Origin: Apostichopus japonicus
Taxonomy: Eukaryota > Echinodermata > Holothuroidea > Aspidochirotida > Stichopodidae
Direction of reading: 5' to 3'
DNA: 64,000 nucleotides
NCBI RefSeq assembly: GCF_037975245.1
Contig: NC_092567.1
Location: 1-64,000, forward strand
The stretch's first letter is position 1. The number at the start of each line of letters is the position of its first letter. The notes under the pieces are model-generated. The model was not told where the DNA came from. It worked only from the letters and a program-made list of their open reading frames with translations, and did no database searches. A program made the position numbers and the translations under genes. Below are positions 15,001 through 26,700 of this stretch, in pieces.

Positions 15001-16287
15001 CTGGAACTTTAAGTATTAGGAACGAACATAGATTTATATCAGCTGCTGTCGTGGCGCGGTTGGTTGCGCTCGAGAGCGTGACGTGTTTTGGGTCCTGGGC
15101 TCGAGACCCGGCCACGGCAGTTTGCTTTTGCAGCGATCTAATACGGTCTCTGGAACTTTAAGTATTAGAAACGAACATAGATTTCTATCAGCTGCTGTCG
15201 TGGCGCGGTTGGTTGCGCTCGAGAGCGTGACGTGTTTTGGGTCCTGGGCTCGAGACCCGGCCACTGCAGTTTGCTTTTGCAGCGATCTTATACGGTCTCT
15301 GGAACTTTAAGTATTAGGAACGAACATAGATTTATATCAGCTGCTGTCGTGGCGCGGTTGGTTGCGCTCGAGAGCGTGACGTGTTTTGGGTCCTGGGCTC
15401 GAGACCCGGCCACGGCAGTTTGCTTTTGCAGCGATCTAATACGGTCTCTGAACTTTAAGTATTAGAAACGAACATAGATTTCTATCAGCTGCTGTCGTGG
15501 CGCGGTTGGTTGCGCTCGAGAGCGTGACGTGTTTTGGGTCCTGGGCTCGAGACCCGGCCACTGCAGTTTGCTTTTGCAGCGATCTTATACGGTCTCTGGA
15601 ACTTTAAGTATTAGGAACGAACATAGATTTATATCAGCTGCTGTCGTGGCGCGGTTGGTTGCGCTCGAGAGCGTGACGTGTTTTGGGTCCTGGGCTCGAG
15701 ACCCGGCCACGGCAGTTTGCTTTTGCAGCGATCTAATACGGTCTCTGGAACTTTAAGTATTAGAAACGAACATAGATTTCTATCAGCTGCTGTCGTGGCG
15801 CGGTTGGTTGCGCTCGAGAGCGTGACGTGTTTTTGGGTCCTGGGCTCGAGACCCGGCCACTGCAGTTTGCTTTTGCAGCGATCTTATACGGTCTCTGGAA
15901 CTTTAAGTATTAGGAACGAACATAGATTTATATCAGCTGCTGTCGTGGCGCGGTTGGTTGCGCTCGAGAGCGTGACGTGTTTTGGGTCCTGGGCTCGAGA
16001 CCCGGCCACTGCAGTTTGCTTTTGCAGCGATCTTATACGGTCTCTGGAACTTTAAGTATTAGGAACGAACATAGATTTATATCAGCTGCTGTCGTGGCGC
16101 GGTTGGTTGCGCTCGAGAGCGTGACGTGTTTTGGGTCCTGGGCTCGAGACCCGGCCACGGCAGTTTGCTTTTGCAGCGATCTAATACGGTCTCTGGAACT
16201 TTAAGTATTAGAAACGAACATAGATTCTATCAGCTGCTGTCGTGGCGCGGTTGGTTGCGCTCGAGAGCGTGACGTGTTTTGGGTCCT
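1..16287 (+). repeat. 149-bp satellite array, ~109 copies, tRNA-like unit
   Basis: Head-to-tail copies of a 149-bp unit fill the window from base 1 and stop abruptly at 16287 within GGGTCCT, so the array is truncated on the left by the window edge. Each unit holds an A-box-like TGGCGCGGTTGG, a B-box-like GGCTCGAGACC, a TTTT run (GCTTTTGCAG) shortly after, and an AT-rich spacer. Unit variants differ at four main places: CGGCAG/CTGCAG, CTAATACGG/CTTATACGG, TAGAAACG/TAGGAACG and TTTCTATC/TTTATATC. Many copies differ by single-base gains or losses in short homopolymers. No protein is encoded; the ~75-codon open frames recur once per unit because of the repeat. Confidence 0.97.
4187..4260 (+). other. 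Representative tRNA-like cloverleaf inside the 149-bp unit
   Basis: Example from one unit; the same 74-nt segment recurs in nearly every copy. Seen by eye: acceptor strand GCTGTCG, TG, a perfect D stem GCGC/GCGC with loop GGTTGGTT, a 25-nt anticodon/variable region, T stem CTGGG/CCCGG with 7-nt loop CTCGAGA, and the 3' acceptor strand CCACTGC (CCACGGC in the other variant, pairing at 6 of 7 positions). The anticodon arm is poor (CGAGA with TTTTG, 10-nt loop). T54 is replaced by C and A14 by G. It is therefore a decayed tRNA or tRNA-derived SINE head, not a functional tRNA gene. An internal TTTT between the boxes would weaken Pol III transcription. Confidence 0.6.
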
Positions 16288-18169
16288 AGGGGCCAACATT
16301 TCTGTCATGTCTTATTTATAACCATAAAATTTGCGGCGATCCAATGCCCATACTGGTTTCCAGGCCCATAGAATGTAAAACTTGAATCGAGAGGACGTGA
16401 AAACATCGTGGTCCTAACGGCATCGGACTAAAACAAGTCACTCTAAGCCACAGGGAGTTGACCTCGAACTTTAAATTCACTGTGCACATACCTGTGGGTG
16501 TCTACTAAACACCATACCATTGGTAGGCCAGGGAAACACCCCAGTGTAGTATGAGAAGCCATCAAAAGGGGGGCCTTTGGTCACTTTGTCGTAAAATAAG
16601 TACATATGCAGCATGCCAGGGCCCAAATTTGAGGGCCTGTTGAGCCTCACAGGAGGAGACCACGGCTCCGTTACTTATAAGGGTAGCTCCCGGGGATCCA
16701 ACCGACAGGTTTCAGAACTAATATTGGCTGGCAATTGTTTCCCGGGAGGGTGGGGGCTCCTCAAAAGGGGCTGACCGGTCTCTGAGAAAAAAGTAGCCAA
16801 TGGTACCTTCACAGGGTTATTTTCAAGACTTTACCACAAACTCAGGGAGGGGGGGGGGTTAGGACTGGTCATTCACAGGGGTAGCTCCCTGTGGTGTCAA
16901 GATGAATAAGATTCATGACATAGTTTACGAAACACCCACCTGCAAGAGATACAGCCCTTTAAAGATGACAGATCGTATGAAAATTGGGTCAAACAAGACA
17001 TTGAAGGGCACGGCCAAAAATCATATTATATCCAAACTTGGAATAACGTTGTGGGTTAAAAGCTGGTACAATTTCAGCAAAAAGATTATATTTGGTGATG
17101 ACATACAACGCTTTCATATTCCAATAAGCAAGGAACCATAGTGGCCGTTGGGCTCTTAATTTTTCTCACCTGCGATCAGAATGACCCACTAGTATGCATT
17201 TGCCAGTGCTAGGAAGATGGAAAATATCAAACTTCGAATAGGTATGAAAATTATTTCATATGCCACGGTGTTATGCAGCAATAACGTTATTGCTGCAATT
17301 GCTGTTACCTGGTAACAACTTAACCAAAAACAGTTTCTTTGTACTTTCTACAGCTTCTGTTTGCTGAAGTTTACACAATTCTCCATATTTTAGTCAAATT
17401 CACCAAGTTGTTCATTTCCGATTAGTTGGCAGGTCAGGTATCAGCAAGTTTAAACATGGAGACAATGAGCTCAACATTCAGAATAACTTAGTTCTAATCA
17501 TTGTCTAAACCTCATTTTGGCCTCAGCCTACCAACTTTCAGCCAGATAGCACCAGTTTTAAGCTCACCAAACTACGTCACAGAGATTCAGTTACCATCTC
17601 TGCTTATGTATTTGTTAGTCTTGCAAATTTTTCAAGGCATTGGATAAAATAACCAGAACACTAAAAGGTTATAAACAGGTCTGATATTGCTTACAGTTTC
17701 AGTCCATTTAATGGAGTGTTTGCCAATGGTTTGTAGAATGCAACACTAGTAATTCACTGATGCATATTAAGTGGATTGCACCATCAAAAAGCATTCAATA
17801 ATAAACAACTACAAAGAAGCACTATTGAATAAGTCTTTTCCCTTCTACATTAAGTGTACATTAAAAAATGGACAGGAAATATAGAAAGTTAGCACTATGC
17901 AAACTTTATTTTGGATGTTAAGAACCTCCCACCTAAGTAAATTATCATGTATATATACTTTATTTAATTCATGCAAATAAATCAACTAGGATATAACTTA
18001 TGCCACAAATACTTATATAGATAGTGTAGTGTGTAACTGATACCAATATGAATATAAGAGCTATAGCACGTTACCATACCAATATCATTAAAGACATCAG
18101 CCCTACCTGTTCATGCTGAAAAGTGGCATGTAACCCACTGCAATATGAAAGAAAACAAATCTTTGTCAA
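16288..18169. other. Non-repetitive flank, no gene recognised
   Basis: Begins immediately after the satellite. It contains several CACAGGG/GGGTAGCTCCC-type short motifs near 16450-16900 and a 79-codon open frame at 16902-17141 that I do not recognise. The rest is AT-rich. Two minus-strand AATAAA hexamers (17959-17964, 17905-17910) could end the EMC10 transcript. I see no RNA gene. Confidence 0.5.
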
Positions 18170-18643
18170 CCCTGTAGGACTGTCAGGACTGTCCTGTAGG
18201 ACTGTCCTGTAGGACTGTCCTGTAGAACTGTCAGGACTGTCCTGTAGGACTGTTAGGACTGTAGGACCTGTAGGACTGTCCTGTAGGAGTGTCCTGTAGA
18301 ACTGTCAGGACTGTCCTGTAGGACTGTCAGGACTGCCCTGTAGGACTGTCCTGTAGGACTGTCAGGAATGTAGGACTGTCCTGTAGGACTGTCCTGTAGG
18401 ACTGTCCTGTAGGACTGTCCTGTAGGACTGTCCTGTAGGACTGTCCTGTAGGACTGTCCTGTAGGACTGTCCTGTAGGACTGTCCTGTAGGACTGACTGT
18501 CCTGTAGGAACTGTAGGACTGTCATGTAGGAACTGTAGGACTGTCATGTAGGACTGTCAGGACTGTAGGACCTGTAGGACTGTCCTGTAGGACTGTCCTG
18601 TAGAACTGTCAGGACCTGTAGGACTGTCAGGACTGTAGGACTA
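18170..18643. repeat. 13-bp palindromic minisatellite
   Basis: Tandem copies of AGGACTGTCCTGT, perfect and uninterrupted around 18370-18490 and irregular at both ends with shortened units (for example AGGACTGTC and AGGACCTGT). Each unit contains the inverted repeat AGGAC-T-GTCCT, so either strand can form many small hairpins. Confidence 0.95.
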
Positions 18644-20061
18644 GCATGTTATCTAAACCAAATGGATATTAACACAGATCATCAATTCTAGATTCATCCA
18701 GCTGCCCTAACATACAGCAGATTTGGTCTTCGGTGCTCTTATTCTTAAATGAGCAAGCATATCAAAGGAATACAGCTGAAGTCACTGAAGAAAGTACCAA
18801 ACTCAAGGTTCAGCTTGTTGCAGTCGCCATAAGTATACAATGCTTCCAATGAAGGTTTTACCCTGTATAGAGTAACTTAGGGTTAAATATACCTGATGGG
18901 TGAGCAATGGTGCTTAAAACAGTGTCATATAATTTCGCTTTTAGAGAAACAACATAAGCCATCAGGATGAAATAAATCTAGTCAAATTGAAAAATGATAC
19001 CCAGTCAACTCACAAAGATTTTCTAATCCCTGTACCATACAAAGGTTCTCACTATAAAATATTTGTTTCTGTATCATTACAATTTCTGTCAAATGTTCAG
19101 GAAGAAAAATATAAACTAGGTGCAGTATGAGCTAAATGAAACAATGTTTGTGTGGCACTCCTTTTGCTACAACAATATGATTCAACTGGAAGATTTCACA
19201 CTTCTGTGGAGTTGAAAAAGTGAGTGACTGAAACATACCCCTCCACTTTCCTATACCCTCTTCTCTGGCATGTGAGCAAAACCCTCCCTGATTGTCTATA
19301 TAAATGCACTGAGAATGAAGTTAAAGCTTATGATTGACTATTTTTACCATCCACCTTAAACAGCCACTCTCATTAAACTCATTGTGGAGAGATCTAATGC
19401 TGAAGGATAACATATTCACACATGCTATATATATATTCATAAATATGATCATAAATGATATCAAGGGTCCACTACACTGCTCGCACCACATATTTTACAA
19501 AAAGAAACAATCAACCAAATTTATAACACTGAAGAAGAGGCAGAGAAGTTAAACTGTTATGGTCTCCCAAAGAACATTTACTTCCAGTATTTATAGTACA
19601 TTAACTGAACACAAGTGCTAGGATTTTCAATATCAGCCAGTCTACCAAACACATCTCTTCTGTGATCACTCAAAATGAGATGATCTCATACAAGTGATCT
19701 TCAATTTCAACAATTACATAATCCAGTTTTTAAAACAAAAGGGCCTCTAAAGATGGCTTTCTTCCATAGTATTATTCACACGAAAAAAGAAATTGTGTCA
19801 ATATTTTATATAAGAAAGACTACATTAACACCAGTACAGTACGCTGCAGGGTCTTGTTGTCTCACAGAACACACCGTTGTAATTTAAATTCAGAGTGATA
19901 CTTGGTCTTTGGTGTCACTTTGTGATAAAGTATCCATAACAACACATTGATATATAGAAGTCAAAAGGCAAACACCATAAATTGTGCAGCATTTCAGATG
20001 TGTCCATGCCAAACAACATGTCAAAAAGAAAACATGAAGCAGCTTAAGAAACAAAAGGGTT
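18644..20061. other. AT-rich unique DNA, no gene recognised
   Basis: No coding similarity, RNA gene or tandem structure visible. On the EMC10 strand this lies downstream of the stop codon and may be 3' UTR or intergenic DNA. Confidence 0.4.
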
Positions 20062-20510
20062 CAACAGTGTGTGAAACAACAGATTGATCAATATTAAACA
20101 CTGTGTGACACAAAAGAGAAATCATTATTAAACAATGTGTGAAACAAAAGATTAATCATTATTAAACAATGTGTAAAACAAAAGATTAATCAATATTAAC
20201 AATGTGTGAAACAGATTAATCAATATTCAACAATGCAGCTTGGATACTGCAGCCTTCTCAGCATCAGGCTAGGATCAATTAATATTAAACAATGTTTGAA
20301 GCAACAGATCAATCATTACTAACAACGTGCACCGAAAGATTAAAATCATAAGCATCAGGCTAGGATCAAACAGTATCAAACGATGTGTGAAACAAAATAT
20401 TAATCAATGTTACAAACTGTGTGAAACAACAGATCAATCATTATTAACAATGTGTGAATCAAAAGATTATGCCATTTGCAGCTTGGATACTGCAGCCTTC
20501 TCACCAACAT
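20062..20510. repeat. Degenerate ~36-bp repeat
   Basis: About ten diverged copies of a unit like CAATGTGTGAAACAAAAG followed by ATTAATCATTATTAAA. A second segment, GCAGCTTGGATACTGCAGCC, occurs twice (near 20235 and 20478), which shows that a larger block was also duplicated. It lies just downstream of the EMC10 stop codon. Confidence 0.85.
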
Positions 20511-20715
20511 GATTTTGGCATGGCACGTTACTAATTTGGGATTATTACTTTTGCCTATTTATCATTCATTGCCAGACCTAATGATGCTTTTCATTAGTAG
20601 AAACTTCACAAATGCATTAAGGTTTTTCATATGTGTACTGTAGTGAGAATTGCTGGTGTTCTTAGCCATACAACCATATCAATTATTGCTTCTTCTGCAT
20701 CCCTGATCCATCCTC

Positions 20716-20793
20716 TCAGCTACCACCGCCTCTGCCCTGTTCTTGGCCTCCGGATAGCATTAAAAATAGAACCACTGGAACAATGTACATCCA
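20716..20793 (-). CDS. EMC10: EMC10 exon 7 (transmembrane segment and C-terminus)
   Basis: 78 nt including TGA, after acceptor TTTCACTCTGCAG|TGG. It encodes WMYIVPVVLFLMLSGGQEQG and a short Gly/Arg/Ser tail. This is the C-terminal transmembrane anchor; family members carry a glycine-rich tail after it. It is separated from exon 6 by 11.1 kb of mostly repetitive intron. Confidence 0.93.
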   Translation of the reverse strand, partial: WMYIVPVVLFLMLSGGQEQGRGGGS

Positions 20794-23700
20794 CTGCAGA
20801 GTGAAACAAAGAAACATTAGATAACAATTACTGAATTCTAACTGCAATATCATGTTGTCCTTTAGAGCCATTACTAATAAATTTTCCGTCAAGCAAGGGC
20901 AAGATACATTTGTTTGTACACATGAAGCTATAACCCAAGTCAAATGTTAAGTTGTCGTCCGAGACAACCAAATATCTGTTGAGACAACCACAAGCCAAGA
21001 TTTGAAGTTTGTCTGGCAGATGACTTGTTGGTTACGTCAAATTCAGCTGGAATTGTAAACAAATAATACACCCAAATAATGATCAATTGGTATAGACCTC
21101 TATTACCTTAGGTCCACTTGAAGAAGGGGAGTTTCAATAGTGTTGTATTGAACAAACCTACACATCTAATACAATTAGATCAACTTGAAGAAGGGGAGTT
21201 TCAATAGTGTTGTATTGAACAAACCTACACATCTAATACAGTAAGATCAACTTGATAAAGGGGACTTTTAATAGTGTTTTATTGACCAAACCTACACATC
21301 TAATACAGTTAGATCAACTTGAAGAAGGGGAGTTTCAATAGTGTTGTATTGAACAAACCTACACATCTAATACAGTAAGATCAACTTGATAAAGGGGAGT
21401 TTTAACAGTGTTTTATTGACCAAACCTACACATCTAATACAGTGAGATCAACTTGATAAAGGGGACTTTTAATAGTGTTTTATTGACCAAACCTACACAT
21501 CTAATACAGTTAGATCAACTTGAAGAAGGGGAGTTTCAATAGTGTTGTATTGAACAAACTTACACATCTAATACAGTAAGATCAACTTGATAAAGGGGAG
21601 TTTTAACAGTGTTTTATTGACCAAACCTACACATCTAATACAGTGAGATCAACTTGATAAAGGGGAGTTTTAATAGTGTTTTATTGACCAAACCTACACA
21701 TCTGATACAGTTAGATCAACTTGAAGAAGGGGAGTTTTGATAGTGTTTTATTGACCAAACCTACACATCTGATACAGTAAGATCAACTTGATAAAGGGGA
21801 GTTTTAATAGTGTTTTATTGACCAAACCTACACATCTGATACAGTGAGATCAACTTGATAAAGGGGAGTTTTAATAGTGTTGCATTGAACAAACCTACAC
21901 ATCTGATACAGTAAGATCAACTTGATAAATGGGAGTTTCAATAATGTTGTATTGAACAAACCTACACATCTATAATTACAGTTACATCAACTTGAAGAAG
22001 GGGAGTTTTAATAGTGTTTTATTGACCAAACCAACACATCTGATACAGTTAGATCAACTTGAAGGGGAGTTCTAATAGTGTTTTATTGACCAAACCTACA
22101 CATCTAATACAGTGAGATCAACTTGATAAAGGGGAGTTTTAATACTGTTTTATTGACCAAACCTTCACATCTAATACAGTAAGATCAACTTGAAGGGGAG
22201 TTTTAATAGTGTTTTATTGACCAAACCTACACATCTGATACAGTTAGATCAACTTCATAAAGGGGAGTTTTAATAGTGTTTTATTGACCAAACCTACACA
22301 TCTGATACAGTGAGATCAACTTGATAAAGGGGAGTTTTATAGTGTTGTATTGACCAAACCTACACATCTATAAATACAGTGAGATCAACTTGATAAAGGG
22401 GAGTTTTAATAGTGTTTTATTGACCAAACCTACACATCTGATACAGTTAGATCAACTTCATAAAGGGGAGTTTTAATAGTGTTTTATTGACCAAACCTTC
22501 ACATCTGATACAGTGAGATCAACTTGATAAAGGGGAGTTTTAATAGTGTTGTATTGACCAAACCTACACATCTAATACAGTGAGATCAACTTGATAAAGG
22601 GGAGTTTTAATAGTGTTGTATTGAACAAACCTTCACATCTGATACAGTGAGATCAACTTGATAAAGGGGAGTTTTAATAGTGTTGTATTGACCAAACCTA
22701 CACATCTAATACAGTGAGATCAACTTGATAAAGGGGAGTTTTAATAGTGTTGTATTGAACAAACCTTCACATCTGATACAGTGAGATCAACTTGATAAAG
22801 GGGAGTTTTAATAGTGTTGTATTGACCAAACCTACACATCTATAAATACAGTGAGATCAACTTGATAAAGGGGAGTTATGATAGTGTTTTATTGACCAAG
22901 CCTACACATCTAATAGAGTGTAGATAATGATCATTCTTTGTTGACAATTTTTGGGACAACCACATTTGCTGTTCGAAAAACATCAAAGACCTGGTTGTGG
23001 GACGACAAGAGGAAGACACTAAAAATTTCCCTCTGCTGTAACCATACATGGCATATTAATACAGAGTGGAGGAGAATCCACTCTGCTGTAACCATACATT
23101 AGTCAGGTGGCTTAGCAACTTTAACGTTACCGGCCGGACAAAAGTACCAAATTTGGCATGGAGTTTCTTTTCGACCTATCTATCGATTTTATCCGTGGAA
23201 CCCACTTTATCGGTTCCGATTTTTCAAGATGGCGGCCAAAATCCAAGATGGCCGCCAGAAAACAAAAGGAAATGTCATATATCTGGCTGTAAAAATCGGA
23301 GATGAACAAATGAGGGGTCAATTCAGGTGTTTCCGGGGCCACTGAAACAGATGATGATCATGGCATGTTGCTTGAGTAACCCACTTCCAAGATGGTGGCC
23401 AAAATCCAAGATGGCCGCCAGAAAAAAAGGAAATGTCATATATCTGGCTGTAAAAATCGGAGATGAACAAATGAGGGGTCAACTAAGGTGTTTCCGGGCT
23501 CACTGAAACAGATGATGGTCACGGTATATTGTTTGGGCCACCCACTTCCAAGATGGCGGCCAGAATCCAAGATGGCCCCCTGGAAAAAAAGGAAATTTCA
23601 TATATATTCATTCCCCAGACCCCTGTGCCCTTTCTGATCGGGACCATCAAACCTTCCGTCCTCAAACGTGTAAATGAAACCGGGCTAGCACCCTGACTAT

Positions 23701-26700
23701 ATGTTATGGCTGGTATTCTAATTGTGTCACTTTGGTTCAGGAAGCCACTTAGGACTTATTGTGGAACTTTGAGGTGTGATCGACCGTGGATAGACACTGT
23801 CGCAAAGCCCGTTCTTATATGGGAGTTACGAGTGTCATGTAAGACTGATTACATTGAGTCAACTATATAATAGGGTAACCTGAGGGAAAACCGACTAGAT
23901 GTGAATACCGACTCATTGAGAGATTTTGTACGATTGTGCACCCTTCATAAACACAACGTCAATTGTGCGAACAACACACGCTAAGTCAGGTCACTAGTCA
24001 TCTGAGGTATTAAAGTAGTCTTTTCGAACCTGTACTCCAGGGCTACTGTTAGCGAGGATCTCCAGGAAGACTTGTTGTCTGGTATAGCCAAGGCCCCCCC
24101 CCTCATAGTAAAACGATAGCTTGGGTTCGAATCCCTCCGTTGGTGAGCTCTGGACAGCGGTAGCAGCGATGAAGAAGGGAAAGCCCCCGGTCCCGATGGC
24201 CTCCCTGCTGAGTTCTATAGGACCTTCTGGGAGGTTCTCGGTGGGGACTTTAGAGACGTGTTCGCTACCGCTTTCCAATTGAATTACATGAGCCAAACAC
24301 AGAGGGCTGGAAATATTGTTCTCCTCCCAAAGTCGGGAGACCCTTTAGACCCTAATAGGTGTGCAATAACGCTGTTAAATCGGAACTACAAAATCCTGGC
24401 CAAAGCATTAGGAAATCGCTTAGCGGATGTGATGCCGGATATTGTAGGTCCTCTCTAGACTTGCGCTGTGCGAGTCCTTCGGATTGAACTCGAATTTACT
24501 TAACGAATTTAATTAACGAATTTACTTCTGGTCCCTTCCCGGTTCGAAGGGGAGTCCGTCAGGTTTGTCCCCTCTCCCCGTTGTTGTATGTTCTCTTCAG
24601 CGAAACGCTCAGTACCTCGCTGGACAGATGCTTGGGATTTCGGCCTTTCAATGTACCGGGTGGGGCTAGAGTTAAATGCGTGCAATATGCCGATGACGTC
24701 ACTTGTATTGTGTCGGACCTCGTCTCCTTCAAGCCTTCATCGAAGGTTTTGGCCACCTTCCAAGAGGCTTCTGGTGCCAGACTTAACAAGTCCAAGACCA
24801 AAGGGCTGCGTTCAGGAGGTTGGCGTGGCCAATCCCTCCCGTTCGATGCTACTTGGTCGGATGTCATGATCAGGGTAATCGGTATCTGGCTAGGTTATGG
24901 TGCCCCGGAGGCCACCACTTGGGCCGAGAAGGCTGATCAGGTGGAGGCAAGGCTCAACACATTCAATCGGAGGTGACTCTCCCTCCCTGGGAAGGTAAGT
25001 TGTCAATCGTTTTATTGTTCTTCTCCGTTGGTATCCTGGTACGGTGATCGCTGCACCAGATTATGCCTTGGTGCGATTGGAGAGGATCATTTTTTATTTC
25101 ATTAAGGGAAAGTGCAAACCAAACTTTCTCAAAAGGACCGTTCTGTAAAAGACCCCCTTGAGCGGGTGGGCATGGTTTGGTACACCTACCATCTTAACTG
25201 CGCTTTCTCCTTTTGAAAGGTTTTTTCGTTGCGTTTGAGAATCCCTTTGCCGTTTGCCTTTTTGTTAGGTTCTGGGGTGGTTTTCTTTTTCGCCACTACT
25301 GGCCCGGATCCTTTTCCAACAACCGGCTTCGGGGGTGTATACTAAGATTGGTGACTCACTTAATAGAATCAAAGAGGAGGGTGGGCCAGATGTTCTGCTG
25401 AACGTGGCCCCCTCGGCTTGCCAAACCATCATCTCTCCAGGTGTGTGGCAGTCTGTGTGTTGTAAGTCACTAGATAGCCGTCTCCTGGACTTGGCGAGGA
25501 GGATTGCACATGGGGTCCTCATCACTAACCATTTCGCCTAGTCAGGTGGCGATTAGGTTATGGGATTTGTCCCTGTAAGGGCTGTAAAGCCATCAGGACT
25601 ATGCAATACCTTTTGCTGGAGTGTCCCTTTGTCCGGTTGGTGTGCCTTCATTATTGGTGTTATTGGTTGTTATTGTTGTTGTTGTTTTAGTTATTAGTGT
25701 TATTTGTTGACCTCAGATGACTAGTGACCCGACTTAGCGTGTGTTGTTCGCAGAATTGACGTTGTGTTTATGAAGGGGGGGGGGGGGGGTTGTCTATACC
25801 AGACAACAAGTCTTCCCGGAGATCCTCGCTAAAAACAGCCCTGGAGTACAGGTTCGAAAAGAACGACCTAAATACCTCAGATAACTAGTGACCTGACTTA
25901 GCGTGTGTTGTTCGCACAATTGACGTTGTGTTTATGAAGGGTGCACAGTCGTACAAAATCCCTCAATGAGTCGGTATTCACATCTGGTCGGTTTTCCCTC
26001 AAGTTACCCTATTATATAGTTGACTCAATGTAATCAGTCTTACATGACACTCGTAACTCCCATACAATAACGGGCTTTGCGACAGTGTCTATCCATGGTC
26101 GATCACACCTCAAAGTTCCACAATAAGTCCTAAGTGGCTTCCTGAACCAAAGTGACACAATTAGAATACCAGCCATAACATATAGTCAGGGTGCTAGCCC
26201 GGTTTCATTTACACGTTTGAGGACGGAAGGTTTGATGGTCCCGATCAGAAAAGGGCACAGGGGTCTGGGGATTATAATATATATATATAATATATATATA
26301 ATATAATATCTATAATATAATATATATATATATAATATGAAATTTCCTTTTTTTCCAGGGGGCCATCTTGGATTCTGGCCGCCATCTTGGAAGTGGGTGG
26401 CCCAAGCAACATACCATGACCATCATCTGTTTCAGTGAGCTCGGAAAACCTTAGTTGACCCCTCATTTGTTCATCTCCGATTTTTACAGCCAGATATATG
26501 ACATTTCCTTTTTTTCTGGCGGCCATCTTGGATTTTGGCCGCCATCTTGGAAGTGGGTTACTCAAGCAACATGCCATGATCATCATCTGTTTTAGTGATC
26601 CCGGAAACACCTGAATTGACCCCTCATTTGTTCATCTCCGATTTTTACAGCCAGATATATGACATTTCCTTTTTTCTGGCGGCCATCTTGGATTTTGGCC

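Noticed and set aside
1-16287. Dozens of 70-140 codon open frames on both strands
   Set aside because: They recur with the 149-bp satellite period, change frame whenever a unit has an indel, and have no family resemblance.
1-16287. 5S rRNA or functional tRNA gene cluster as an explanation of the 149-bp array
   Set aside because: The unit does not read as 5S rRNA. The anticodon arm is defective, T54 and A14 are changed, and a TTTT lies between the boxes, so functional tRNA genes are unlikely.
16902-17141. 79-codon plus-strand open frame beginning MNKIHDIVYE
   Set aside because: Not recognised, AT-rich and isolated; length is within what is expected by chance in this composition.
24123-24135. 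GGGTTCGAATCCC, a perfect tRNA T-arm/B-box match
   Set aside because: No A-box, acceptor or D stem at the right distance. The bases also fit the LINE reading frame leading into ELWTAVAAMKKG, so it is probably chance.
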